64,000 nt of DNA. It comes from Marinobacter lipolyticus. Lineage in GTDB: Bacteria; Pseudomonadota; Gammaproteobacteria; Pseudomonadales; Oleiphilaceae. The position numbers and the translations under genes were made by a program. Positions 1 through 8,435 of this stretch are shown here, in pieces. The stretch's first letter is position 1, and each line of letters starts with the position of its first letter. Location: the NCBI RefSeq assembly GCF_018424605.1, contig NZ_QTKT01000003.1, positions 419,169-483,168 of the forward strand, written 5' to 3'. A model generated the notes under the pieces. It was not told the DNA's origin. It searched no databases and was given only the letters and a program-made list of their open reading frames with translations.

Positions 1-729
1 CTGTCCTCGAAAACGGTCGCCGACAACATCGCCTTTCCGATGAAACTGGCGGGCATCTACACGCGCAGTGAGATTCGCGAGCGGGTGGAGGAATTGCTGG
101 CGCGGGTGAGTCTCAGCGATCACGCCAATAAATATCCGTCGCAGCTTTCCGGCGGACAGAAGCAGCGGGTGGGCATTGCCCGGGCGCTGGCCTGTCGCCC
201 CACCATCCTGTTGTGCGACGAAGCCACCAGCGCCCTTGACCCCCAGACCACCCAGTCGGTGTTGCGCCTGCTGGCAGACATCAACCGCGAACTGGGGCTG
301 ACCATTGTGCTGATTACCCACGAAATGGACGTGGTGCGCCGGGTCTGCGACCGGGTGGCGGTGATGGACGCCGGTGAAGTGGTGGAGATGGGCGCGGTCA
401 GCGATGTGTTTCTGCATCCGCAACACCCCACCACCCGGGATTTCGTGTTCGAAAGCGAGAGCATTGACCGGGACGAGCTGCAGGAAGACCTGCAGAAGGC
501 CAACGGCCGCATCCTGCGCCTGACCTTCCGCGGCGAGTCCACCTACAAGCCGTTGCTGGGCAGTGTGGCGCGGGAATCCGGTGTTGATTTCAGCATCCTT
601 TCCGGGCGCATCGACCACATCAAGGATACGCCCTACGGCCAGCTGACCCTCTCGCTGGTCGGCGGTGACCTGGACGTGGCGATGAACGCGCTGGAAGCCG
701 CGGATGTTCACGTAGAGGTGGTGCGCTGA
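1..729 (+). CDS. metN: Methionine ABC transporter ATP-binding protein MetN (5' end outside window)
   Basis: This is the ATPase of the D/L-methionine ABC importer, acting on the cytoplasmic face of the inner membrane with MetI and MetQ. The frame is open from base 1, so the N-terminus with the Walker A loop lies outside the window; 242 residues are visible. They contain the ABC signature LSGGQKQRV, the Walker B stretch [12 protein letters not shown] and the switch histidine in ITHEMD. After the ATPase core there is a roughly 100-residue C-terminal extension that fits the NIL (ACT-like) regulatory domain which binds methionine in MetN. The stop overlaps the metI start (ATGA), so the two are translationally coupled. 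The order metN-metI-metQ makes the assignment firm. Confidence 0.93.
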   Translation: MSSKTVADNIAFPMKLAGIYTRSEIRERVEELLARVSLSDHANKYPSQLSGGQKQRVGIARALACRPTILLCDEATSALDPQTTQSVLRLLADINRELGLTIVLITHEMDVVRRVCDRVAVMDAGEVVEMGAVSDVFLHPQHPTTRDFVFESESIDRDELQEDLQKANGRILRLTFRGESTYKPLLGSVARESGVDFSILSGRIDHIKDTPYGQLTLSLVGGDLDVAMNALEAADVHVEVVR

Positions 730-1394
730 TGGAAGCTTTACTGAGTAACGTCGACTGGTCGGAAATCGGCATCGCCAGCTGGGACACGCTGGTGATGGTG
801 GGCATGTCGCTGCTGTTCAGTGTGCTGATCGGCCTGCCGATCGGCGTGCTGCTGTTCCTGTTCGGCAAACGTCAGCTGCTCGAGCAGCCGGCGGCCTATG
901 CGGTGCTGTCGTTCGTGGTGAACGTGCTGCGGTCGGTGCCGTTCATTATCCTGCTGATCGTGATGATTCCGTTTACCGTCATGCTCATCGGTACCTCCCT
1001 CGGCGTTGCCGGGGCCATTCCGCCGCTGGTGGCCGGCGGCGCGCCGTTTTTCGCGCGGCTGGTGGAAACCTCATTGCGGGAGGTCGACCGCGGCATCATT
1101 GAGGCCACCCAGGCCATGGGTGCGAACGTGCGGCAGATCATTTTCGGGGCCTTGCTCCCGGAGGCGTTGCCGGGCATTATCGCCGGCATTACGGTGACGG
1201 CGATTACGCTGGTGTCCTACGCCGCCATGTCCGGTGTTATCGGTGGCGGTGGCCTGGGTGATCTGGCGATCCGTTTCGGTTATCAACGCTTCCAGACCGA
1301 TGTCATGGTGATTACCGTGGCCTTGCTGGTGATTTTTGTGCAGCTGTTACAGATGGCGGGCGACCGCCTGGTTCTGTATTTCAGCCGTAAGTAA
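729..1394 (+). CDS. metI: Methionine ABC transporter permease MetI
   Basis: This is the inner-membrane permease of the methionine importer. At 221 residues it has the normal length for MetI, with about five hydrophobic segments. An EAA-type cytoplasmic loop, which contacts the ATPase, is visible around EATQAMGANVRQIIFGALLPEALPG (about residues 120-145). The ATG overlaps the metN stop by one base. metQ follows after 21 bases, so the three genes form one operon. Confidence 0.93.
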   Translation: MEALLSNVDWSEIGIASWDTLVMVGMSLLFSVLIGLPIGVLLFLFGKRQLLEQPAAYAVLSFVVNVLRSVPFIILLIVMIPFTVMLIGTSLGVAGAIPPLVAGGAPFFARLVETSLREVDRGIIEATQAMGANVRQIIFGALLPEALPGIIAGITVTAITLVSYAAMSGVIGGGGLGDLAIRFGYQRFQTDVMVITVALLVIFVQLLQMAGDRLVLYFSRK

Positions 1395-1415
1395 CTCAAA
1401 CAGGAGTATCGACTC

Positions 1416-2198
1416 ATGAAGCTGAAGCAAACTCTCGCGGCACTGGCTGCTGCTGCAACGTTTTCCACGGCGGTTACCGCTGAAACACTCTCTGTGGCGG
1501 CCACCCCGGTGCCCCATGCCGAGATCCTGGAATTTGTGAAGCCGCAGCTGGCAGAGCAGGGCGTGGAGCTGGAAGTGAAGGTGTTCACCGACTACATCCA
1601 GCCGAACATTCAGGTGGATCAGAAGGGGATGGACGCCAACTTCTTCCAGCATCAGCCGTACCTGGACGAGTTCAACGACGGCCGCGGTACCAACCTGGTG
1701 ACCGTGACCGGTGTGCACGTCGAGCCGTTCGGTGCCTACTCCAGCAAGATCGATTCGCTGGATGAGCTGCAGGAAGGCGCTGTGGTGGCAATTCCCAACG
1801 ACCCCACCAACGGTGGTCGCGCCCTGCTGCTGTTGCAGAAAGCCGGCCTGATTACCCTGGAAGACGAAAGCAAGATCACCGCAACCCCGCGTGACATTGC
1901 CGACAACCCGAAAGACCTGGACTTCAAGGAACTGGAAGCCGCCACGCTGCCCCGTATCCTGAATCAGGTGGACGTGGCCCTGATCAACACCAACTACGCG
2001 CTGGAAGCCGGTCTGAACCCGTCCGAGGACGCGTTGATCATCGAGGGTTCCGAGTCACCCTACGTCAACATTCTGGTGGCACGTCCGGACAACAAGGACA
2101 GCGACGCCATGCAGAAGCTGGCGGCCGCACTCAAGTCCGACGCGGTGAAGGAGTTTATCCTCGAGAAATACGAAGGTGCCGTGGTCCCGGCGTTCTGA
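1416..2198 (+). CDS. metQ: Methionine-binding protein MetQ (NlpA family), apparently not lipidated
   Basis: This is the periplasmic substrate-binding component of the methionine importer (NlpA/lipoprotein_9 family, 260 residues). A signal peptide covers about residues 1-22, with an Ala-rich core ending AVTA before ETLSVAATPVPHAEIL. There is no cysteine at the cleavage site, so a type I signal peptide is predicted rather than the lipobox usual in MetQ. The family stretch with DANFFQHQPYLDEF is present. The start is preceded by CAGGAG. A strong terminator follows at once, so metQ ends the operon. Methionine rather than another NlpA substrate is inferred from the operon. Confidence 0.9.
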   Translation: MKLKQTLAALAAAATFSTAVTAETLSVAATPVPHAEILEFVKPQLAEQGVELEVKVFTDYIQPNIQVDQKGMDANFFQHQPYLDEFNDGRGTNLVTVTGVHVEPFGAYSSKIDSLDELQEGAVVAIPNDPTNGGRALLLLQKAGLITLEDESKITATPRDIADNPKDLDFKELEAATLPRILNQVDVALINTNYALEAGLNPSEDALIIEGSESPYVNILVARPDNKDSDAMQKLAAALKSDAVKEFILEKYEGAVVPAF

Positions 2199-2213
2199 GC
2201 CTTCCGTTAAGAC

Positions 2214-2246
2214 AAAAAAAGCCGGGCAATCGCCCGGCTTTTTTAT
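2214..2246. terminator. Bidirectional intrinsic terminator after metQ
   Basis: A perfect 7-bp GC stem, GCCGGGC-AATC-GCCCGGC (2221-2238), is flanked by an A-tract on the left and a T-tract on the right. It can therefore end the metNIQ transcript on the plus strand and the convergent peroxiredoxin transcript on the minus strand. Confidence 0.88.
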
Positions 2247-2264
2247 TCCTGAAGGTGCGACAAT

Positions 2265-2918
2265 TCAGTCGCCGCTCCAGTTGGCCTTCGGGTCCGGTGT
2301 CATCCGCAGATAGGATTTCACCGCCTTGTAGCCCTTCGGGAAGCGCTGTTTGATTTCGTCCTCGTCCTGCAGGGACGGCACGATCACTACGTCGCCGCCG
2401 CGCTCCCAGTTACCCGGGGTGGCAACCTTGTGCTCATCAGTGAGCTGCAGCGAGTCGATCACCCGCAGCACTTCGTTGAAGTTGCGGCCGGTGCTGGCCG
2501 GATAGGTGATCATCAGACGAATCTTCTTGTTCGGATCGATCACGAACAGCGAGCGCACGGTCAGGGTGTCGTTGGCGTTGGGGTGGATCATGTCATACAG
2601 ATCCGACACCTTGCGATCGTGATCGGCGATGATGGGGAAATTCACCGAGCAGCCCTGGGTTTCGTTGATGTCTTTGATCCACTCGTTGTGGGAATCCACC
2701 GGGTCCACGCTCAGGGCGATCGCCTTGACGTTGCGCTTGGCGAACTCGTCCTTCAGCTTGGCGGTCAGCCCCAGCTCGGTGGTGCACACCGGGGTGAAGT
2801 CGGCGGGGTGCGAGAACAGTACGCCCCAGCCATCGCCAAGCCAGTCGTGGAAGCGGATGGTGCCTTCACTGGAATCCTGCTCGAAATCCGGAGCGGTATC
2901 TCCAAGACGTAAACTCAT
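2265..2918 (-). CDS. Peroxiredoxin, Prx6 / 1-Cys type
   Basis: This is a thiol peroxidase that reduces hydrogen peroxide and organic peroxides in the cytosol. The peroxidatic cysteine lies in PVCTTE at about residue 45, next to the conserved FTPVC and the later arginine region. The C-terminal arm with WERGGDVVI and FPKGY is typical of the Prx6 (AhpC/TSA, 1-Cys) subfamily, and 217 residues is a normal length. The start at 2918 (MSLRLGD) is chosen because GGAGAG lies just upstream; a longer frame to 2948 exists but lacks a good site. A second cysteine near residue 90 is not at the usual 2-Cys resolving position. It appears to be monocistronic. Confidence 0.9.
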   Translation of the reverse strand: MSLRLGDTAPDFEQDSSEGTIRFHDWLGDGWGVLFSHPADFTPVCTTELGLTAKLKDEFAKRNVKAIALSVDPVDSHNEWIKDINETQGCSVNFPIIADHDRKVSDLYDMIHPNANDTLTVRSLFVIDPNKKIRLMITYPASTGRNFNEVLRVIDSLQLTDEHKVATPGNWERGGDVVIVPSLQDEDEIKQRFPKGYKAVKSYLRMTPDPKANWSGD

Positions 2919-3017
2919 GGTGCTCTCTCCTTTGCGTTGGTTAAGCAAGCCTATAGATTACTGTGTGGAGGCGGATGAGGTGAATACAAGGGCACTTGAT
3001 CCACCTCATCCCCTGGC

Positions 3018-4385
3018 TCAGCGACTGACGCCGAGCGCCTTCTCCTTCTCGAAGTGCTCCCGCGTCAGCCTGAACACCACCGGGCTAAGTAGCAGCAGGG
3101 CGATCAGGTTGGGCAGCGCCATCATGGCGTTCAGCGTGTCCGCCACCAGCCAGATAAAGCCCAGGTTGATGGTAGCGCCCACCGGAATGGCGAGAATCCA
3201 CAGCACCCGGTAAGGCACGATGGCTTTCACCCCGAACAGGAACTCCACGCAGCGCTCGCCGTAGAACGACCAGCCGAGAATGGTGGTAAAGGCGAAGATC
3301 GCCAGCGCAATCGCCACCACGTAGTTGCCAAAGCCGGGCAGGCCGCCTTCAAACGCCAGGGAAGTCAGTGCCGCGCCGGTTTCGCCGGAGGTCCAGGCGC
3401 CGGAGGTGATGATCACCAGGCCGGTGATGCTGCACACGATGATGGTGTCGATGAAGGTACCCAGCATCGCCACCATGCCCTGATTGATCGGGTTCTTGGT
3501 CTGCGCCGCGGCGTGGGCAATGGGCGCGGAGCCCAGGCCGGCTTCATTGGAGAAGATACCGCGGGCCACACCGAAGCGAATGGCCGCCCACACGGCGGCA
3601 CCGGCGAAACCGCCTTCTGCGGCGACCGGGCTGAAGGCATGGGTGAAGACCAGTGCGAACGCATTGGGGATCTGGTCGGCGTTGATTGCCAGCGCAATCA
3701 GACCAACGAACACGTAGGAAATGGCCATCAGTGGTACCAGCGCACTGGCCACGTGGCCGATGCGTCGAATACCGCCGATCAGCACCATGCCGACCAACAC
3801 CATCAGGATAACGCCGGTCAGCCAGGTGGGCATGTTGAAGTTGGCCTGAAGCACGTCGGCCACCGAGTTGGCCTGCACCGTGTTGCCAATACCGAAACCG
3901 GCGATGGCGGCGAAGATAGCGAACACCACGCCCAGCCACGCCCACTTCTTGCCGAGACCGTTGCGGATGTAATACATCGGGCCGCCGACGTGGGCGCCGC
4001 GCTCGTCCACCTCACGGAAGCGAACCGCCAGCACCGCCTCGGAGTATTTGGTGGCCATGCCCACCAGCGCGGTCAGCCACATCCAGAATAGCGCGCCGGG
4101 CCCGCCGAGAAACACGGCGGTGGCCACGCCGGCGATGTTACCGGTGCCCACGGTGGCCGACAGCGCGGTCATCAGTGCCTGGAAGGGCGGAATTTCACCC
4201 TCGCTTTCGTCGCCGGTGGCGGAGCGGCCTTTCCACATCAGCCGGAAACCGGCGCCGAGCTTGAGGATCGGCATCAGTTTCAGGCCAAGGCTGAGGAAAA
4301 GCCCCACGCCGAGGATCATCACCAGCATGGGTGGGCCCCACACCAGTCCGTTTACCATACCTATAAAGTTTTCAATGGCTTCCAT
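3018..4385 (-). CDS. Alanine/glycine:cation symporter (AGCS family)
   Basis: This inner-membrane symporter takes up alanine or glycine with Na+ or H+ (AGCS, SSF-like fold). At 455 residues it shows about ten hydrophobic segments and the AGCS hallmarks: ATVGTGNIAGVATA near residue 85 and a central stretch with GVARGIFSNEAGLGSAPIAHAAA. The C-terminus ends in a short charged tail. It stands alone between peroxiredoxin and a divergent hydrolase gene. A 16-bp perfect palindrome lies in its upstream region and may be an operator. Substrate specificity within the family cannot be read from the sequence. Confidence 0.9.
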   Translation of the reverse strand: MEAIENFIGMVNGLVWGPPMLVMILGVGLFLSLGLKLMPILKLGAGFRLMWKGRSATGDESEGEIPPFQALMTALSATVGTGNIAGVATAVFLGGPGALFWMWLTALVGMATKYSEAVLAVRFREVDERGAHVGGPMYYIRNGLGKKWAWLGVVFAIFAAIAGFGIGNTVQANSVADVLQANFNMPTWLTGVILMVLVGMVLIGGIRRIGHVASALVPLMAISYVFVGLIALAINADQIPNAFALVFTHAFSPVAAEGGFAGAAVWAAIRFGVARGIFSNEAGLGSAPIAHAAAQTKNPINQGMVAMLGTFIDTIIVCSITGLVIITSGAWTSGETGAALTSLAFEGGLPGFGNYVVAIALAIFAFTTILGWSFYGERCVEFLFGVKAIVPYRVLWILAIPVGATINLGFIWLVADTLNAMMALPNLIALLLLSPVVFRLTREHFEKEKALGVSR

Positions 4386-4427
4386 GGGAGCTCCCTGAGT
4401 TATGCCAAAGGGGTTGTTGTCATTCAG

Positions 4428-4443
4428 TACCCTTATAAGGGTA
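4428..4443. promoter_or_regulatory. Perfect 16-bp palindrome in the AGCS/hydrolase divergent region
   Basis: The sequence TACCCTTATAAGGGTA is an exact inverted repeat about 43 bp upstream of the AGCS start codon and 158 bp upstream of the divergent hydrolase. Its position and symmetry fit a dimeric repressor operator. The binding protein is unknown and no second copy was noticed in the window. Confidence 0.4.
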
Positions 4444-4600
4444 TAACTGATTGAGTTTAGTCAGATATTTGAATCTGTAAACCGTCCGGGGCGGGAATTT
4501 GCCGGACCGGCGCGGCGATTTGTCAGCCGGGTGATTGGATTTGGCGGATTTTGCGGTACTGTAAGTGTTTCCACGCCCGCGATAAGACCCGAGGAATTTC

Positions 4601-5557
4601 ATGACCCAGCCCGCCACTACGTCAAATGCACCGCAGGCCGAGATCCCGGATCCGTCCGGCGGGAACAGTCGCTTTGTCTCGGCCAACGGGCTGTCTTTCT
4701 GCGTCGAGACCCGCGGCGATCCTGCAGGTGAGCCCGTGCTGTTCATCATGGGGCTGGGGGCGCAAATGACACTCTGGCCGGAAGCCCTGCTGGAGCGCTA
4801 CGCCGCCGAGGGTTACCACGTCATCCGCTTTGATAACCGCGATATCGGGTTGTCATCGCACCTGAAAGACCGGCTGGCCGGCCATCCGGCCGCGATGATG
4901 GCGCGTTCCCGGGTGGGCTTGCCGGTGCCTGCGCCTTACACCCTGCGGGATATGGCCGCGGATGCGGTCGGCGTTCTCGATGCCATGGACGTGAGCCGCG
5001 CGCATCTGGTGGGGGTGTCCATGGGCGGCATGATCAGCCAGCTGGTAGCCTCGCTGTGGCCGGAGCGGGTGCGCAGCGCGACCCTGATCATGACCTCCAC
5101 CAACAGCCCGAGGTTGCCCATGCCCAGGCCGAAACTGATCTGGCGGCTGGCCGGTATCGGTGCCAAGGGGCACGATGAAGCCTCGGTGGTGGCGCGGTCG
5201 CTGGATTTCTGGAAGGTGATCCAGAGCCCGGCCTTCCCGCCGTCGGAGGAAGAGGTGCGCGCGCGGATCGTCCGTGACTACCGCCGCAGTTATCACCCGG
5301 CCGGCATTCTGCGCCAGACCCGGGCGATTCTCGCCAGTGGCAGCCTGTCGTCTCTGAGCCGGCGTATCCGGGTGCCCACCGCGATCATTCATGGCACCGC
5401 CGATCCGCTGGTGCGCCCGGTGGCCGCGGAGCAATTGAAATACCTGATCCCCCACGCCCGCCTCGAACTGATCGACGGTATGGGCCATGACCTGCCGGAG
5501 CCCCTGCTGGAGCGCTTTGTCGACATCAGCCTGTCGGCGGTGCAGTCGGGCCACTGA
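4601..5557 (+). CDS. Alpha/beta hydrolase
   Basis: This is an alpha/beta-hydrolase fold enzyme of 318 residues with unknown substrate, probably an esterase or C-C hydrolase. It shows the oxyanion stretch MGLGAQ, the nucleophile elbow GVSMGG near residue 140, an acidic residue in HGTADPLV and the catalytic histidine in GMGHDLP near the C-terminus, so the triad is complete. There is no signal peptide. It is divergent from the symporter gene and separated by 141 bases from the next gene. The fold is certain; the function is not. Confidence 0.85.
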   Translation: MTQPATTSNAPQAEIPDPSGGNSRFVSANGLSFCVETRGDPAGEPVLFIMGLGAQMTLWPEALLERYAAEGYHVIRFDNRDIGLSSHLKDRLAGHPAAMMARSRVGLPVPAPYTLRDMAADAVGVLDAMDVSRAHLVGVSMGGMISQLVASLWPERVRSATLIMTSTNSPRLPMPRPKLIWRLAGIGAKGHDEASVVARSLDFWKVIQSPAFPPSEEEVRARIVRDYRRSYHPAGILRQTRAILASGSLSSLSRRIRVPTAIIHGTADPLVRPVAAEQLKYLIPHARLELIDGMGHDLPEPLLERFVDISLSAVQSGH

Positions 5558-5698
5558 CGTGGTAGATGATCCGCGTCAGATTCTGTTGATTATCGGGCCC
5601 CGGCGGTTTTCATTTCCCGGCGCATTGCCTATGGTTATAGAAAGCACATCGGTTCCGGCACGAGACCCCGGAGAGCAGACCGGCAGGGAGGATCGCCC

Positions 5699-6130
5699 AT
5701 GCGTTCATTGAAAGTGTCTGATGTCATGTGGAACCACATCGAGCCTATCCGCTGTGGTACGCCATTAACCCGGGTGGTGAAAATACTGCTGCAGAACCAC
5801 GTCAGTGGTCTGCCGGTGGTGGACGACCACCGCAAGGTCATCGGTTTTATTTCCGAACAGGATTGCATTCACGCCTTGCTGGTCAGCAGTTATCACTGCG
5901 AAGGCGACCCGATCGTGGACGACGTGATGTTCCGTGAGCCGGTGACCATCTCGCCGGAGATGGCCATGGTGGACCTGGCCCAGAACCTCGGTGCGGGCAA
6001 GCCCAAGGTGTTCCCGGTGGTGGATCATGGCCGCCTGATTGGTATTGTGACCCGCACCGCCATCCTGGCGGAACTGGCCCGATCCGGCTGCGGCATCGAA
6101 CTGCCTAAATACGCATCGGCGGAAGACTGA
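5699..6130 (+). CDS. Tandem CBS-domain protein
   Basis: This small cytosolic protein (143 residues) consists of two CBS motifs, roughly residues 5-65 and 75-135, each with the typical ending seen in GLPVVDDHRKVIGFISEQD and VFPVVDHGRLIGIVTRTAIL. CBS pairs bind adenosine nucleotides and act as sensors; no catalytic domain is attached. GGGAGGATCGCCC supplies the ribosome binding site. fghA follows after 28 bases and may be cotranscribed. The partner protein is unknown. Confidence 0.88.
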   Translation: MRSLKVSDVMWNHIEPIRCGTPLTRVVKILLQNHVSGLPVVDDHRKVIGFISEQDCIHALLVSSYHCEGDPIVDDVMFREPVTISPEMAMVDLAQNLGAGKPKVFPVVDHGRLIGIVTRTAILAELARSGCGIELPKYASAED

Positions 6131-6158
6131 CCAGCCTGCAACCCGAACCGAGGACATC

Positions 6159-7004
6159 ATGGAACTGCTATCGACCAACGTCTGTTTCGGCGGCGAACAC
6201 CGCCGTTATCGCCACAGGTCAGACGCTCTGGGCTGCGACATGGAATTCGCGGTGTTTCTGCCGCCGGCGGCGGTGGGCGGCGCGGCGCGTCCGGTGCCGG
6301 TACTCTACTGGCTGTCGGGGCTGACCTGCACTGACCAGAACTTCATGCAGAAGGCGGGCGCCCTGAAACACGCCGCGCAGCTGGGCATGGCCATCGTGTG
6401 TCCGGACACCAGCCCCCGCGGGCTGGGGTTGCCCGGGGAGGACGACAGCTACGATTTCGGCAGCGGCGCGGGGTTTTACATCAATGCTACTGAGCAGCCC
6501 TGGGCACCCCATTACCGCATGTACGATTACGTTGCCAAGGAGTTGCCCCAGCTGGTGGAGGCCGAATTGCCGGTCACCGACCAGCGCGCCGTCAGCGGCC
6601 ACTCCATGGGTGGTCACGGCGCGCTGATCTGCGCCCTGAAGAATCCGAGGCGCTATGCCTCGGTCTCCGCCTTTGCGCCGATTGCCAACCCCATGGAGTG
6701 CCCTTGGGGCCAGAAGGCCTTCAGCGGCTACCTGGGAGATGACCGCAGCCGCTGGGAAGAGTGGGACGCCACCATGCTGATCCCCACTGCACGGGAGCGG
6801 CTGCCGTTACTGATTGATCAGGGCACCGCCGACGAGTTTCTGGAAAGTCAGTTGAACCCGGAAGCACTTGCTGACGCCTGTGAGAAAATGCACCACCACA
6901 TCAACCTGCGGATGCATCGGGGTTACGATCACAGCTACTTCTTTATTGCGTCGTTTATCGACGAGCACCTGGATCACCACGCCGCGGCCCTGGGCCTGCG
7001 CTAG
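6159..7004 (+). CDS. fghA: S-formylglutathione hydrolase
   Basis: This enzyme hydrolyses S-formylglutathione to formate and glutathione, the second step of glutathione-dependent formaldehyde detoxification. The 281-residue serine hydrolase (esterase D family) carries LTCTDQNFMQKAG near the N-terminus, the nucleophile motif SGHSMGGHGAL at about residue 145, an Asp in the DQGTADEFL region and the catalytic His in HRGYDHSYFFI. The glutathione-dependent formaldehyde dehydrogenase that often sits beside it is not adjacent. Its 3' end overlaps the convergent HD-GYP gene by 4 bases. Confidence 0.93.
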   Translation: MELLSTNVCFGGEHRRYRHRSDALGCDMEFAVFLPPAAVGGAARPVPVLYWLSGLTCTDQNFMQKAGALKHAAQLGMAIVCPDTSPRGLGLPGEDDSYDFGSGAGFYINATEQPWAPHYRMYDYVAKELPQLVEAELPVTDQRAVSGHSMGGHGALICALKNPRRYASVSAFAPIANPMECPWGQKAFSGYLGDDRSRWEEWDATMLIPTARERLPLLIDQGTADEFLESQLNPEALADACEKMHHHINLRMHRGYDHSYFFIASFIDEHLDHHAAALGLR

Positions 7005-8188
7005 CGGAATCCCCAAAGCAGGCTGAAGTCCATGGAAGGCATGACTTCAGGCTGCTCCACCGCTTCGATGGTGAACTCCGGTTCGCTGCAATCCCGCTCG
7101 AAAGTGCCGCTGTAGCGGTTGCCCCGGGGGCCGATAATGGCTTTCACAAAGGGCCCGCGATGGCGCACCGGGCGGCGGGCAACTACACCGACTTCATTGT
7201 TGCCCAGGCGCACCAGGGTTCCGGGCGGGTAGTCCGTCAGAATCGTCAGTAACGCCCGCGGAATGGCCGGTCGGAACTTGCCGTCAGCGAGGGTGTTAAT
7301 CAGTTTGCGGGCGTCGGTGATATTCATCCGCTCGCGGTAAGCCCGCTTGGTGATCATCGCCACGTACCGTTCGGCCATGGCCAGGATCTCGGCTTCCGCC
7401 CGAATGTCGTTGCCGCTCAGGCCTTTGGGATAGCCGGAGCCGTCTGATTGTTCGTGGTGCTGGGCAATGACCTCGAACAGGGCGTTGTTGCGGATGCCCG
7501 CGTCGTGGAGTGCCTGGATGCTGCGTTGCGGGTGCTTGCGGATCACCGCGCGCTGTTCCTCATTGAGTATCTTGCGCGAGGCATTGAGCTGGTCTGCCAC
7601 CGGCACCAGGGCCAGGTTGGCCACCAGAGCGGCACTGGTGAGCAGGCTGGTGCGCGCCTTGTCGAGGCCGAAGGTCTGGCCAATGGTGTGGCAGAGGATG
7701 CCGTAAAACAGGATCTGCTCATGGATGGTGGGTTCGATGGAGTACAGGTGCACCAGCGCCAGGCTGGCATCCGGCGACTCATCGCAGGTGCGCTCGATCA
7801 TCCGCGTCAGCCCCAGTAGGCGCTTGAGAGCGCTCTCCTCGCCGGCCGTGATGGCCTTGATGGTGGATTCGAGGGTCTGTAACAGTATCGGGTATTCGGC
7901 GAAGGGATTGAGCTGGCGAGTGTCGTCCGGAATATCGTCGGGAGAACGCTCGATGTTGCGGGGTTGGAACAGCCCGCGGTCAAAAAGCTGTTCCAGCTGC
8001 ATGTCGCTCTGAATCACATAGCCCTGACGCAGCAGCACGGTGCCTTCGGCGTCATAGACGGTCCATGGCAGGGGTTTGCCCACTACCAGAGCGCCAGGTG
8101 CGATACGAACAAGATTCGACAAAGATGGATTCCCGAATGTTATTTTTAGAATACCTGATTCTAACGCCGATTCCGGGTGAAACTCCAC
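7001..8188 (-). CDS. Degenerate HD-GYP domain protein
   Basis: The C-terminal half belongs to the HD-GYP family of cyclic-di-GMP phosphodiesterases: it retains KHPQRS, HHEQSDGSGYPKGL and a downstream helix. The metal-binding HD pair, normally in a HDIGK stretch, is replaced by residues reading AALVANLALV, and the later Asp is Glu (AMAERYVAM). A normal two-metal phosphodiesterase centre is therefore unlikely, so a c-di-GMP-binding or protein-interaction role is more plausible. The N-terminal approximately 120 residues are not recognised. The GTG start at 8188 is the longest option; a TTG about 22 codons inside is also possible. A diguanylate cyclase is divergent from it. Confidence 0.78.
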   Translation of the reverse strand: MEFHPESALESGILKITFGNPSLSNLVRIAPGALVVGKPLPWTVYDAEGTVLLRQGYVIQSDMQLEQLFDRGLFQPRNIERSPDDIPDDTRQLNPFAEYPILLQTLESTIKAITAGEESALKRLLGLTRMIERTCDESPDASLALVHLYSIEPTIHEQILFYGILCHTIGQTFGLDKARTSLLTSAALVANLALVPVADQLNASRKILNEEQRAVIRKHPQRSIQALHDAGIRNNALFEVIAQHHEQSDGSGYPKGLSGNDIRAEAEILAMAERYVAMITKRAYRERMNITDARKLINTLADGKFRPAIPRALLTILTDYPPGTLVRLGNNEVGVVARRPVRHRGPFVKAIIGPRGNRYSGTFERDCSEPEFTIEAVEQPEVMPSMDFSLLWGFR

Positions 8189-8435
8189 TGGCAGACACGC
8201 TTGGTTCCGGACGGATTCGGTGTCAGATGATCGTTTCGCCCAGGGAAGTTCGAGGAATGTCCGTTAATTGGGTCACAAAATCATGATTCCGGTCATGTTC
8301 TGTAAAATTTCGTACCGGCATAGCGAACGCTCAAGTTTCTTGCGCTATGCTAGGTTGCGAATGATACCAAGGTCTGATGTCGTAGCAGACGTCATACCTT
8401 TTGGCCCCCAATAACAAGCAACAACCGGACGCTGA

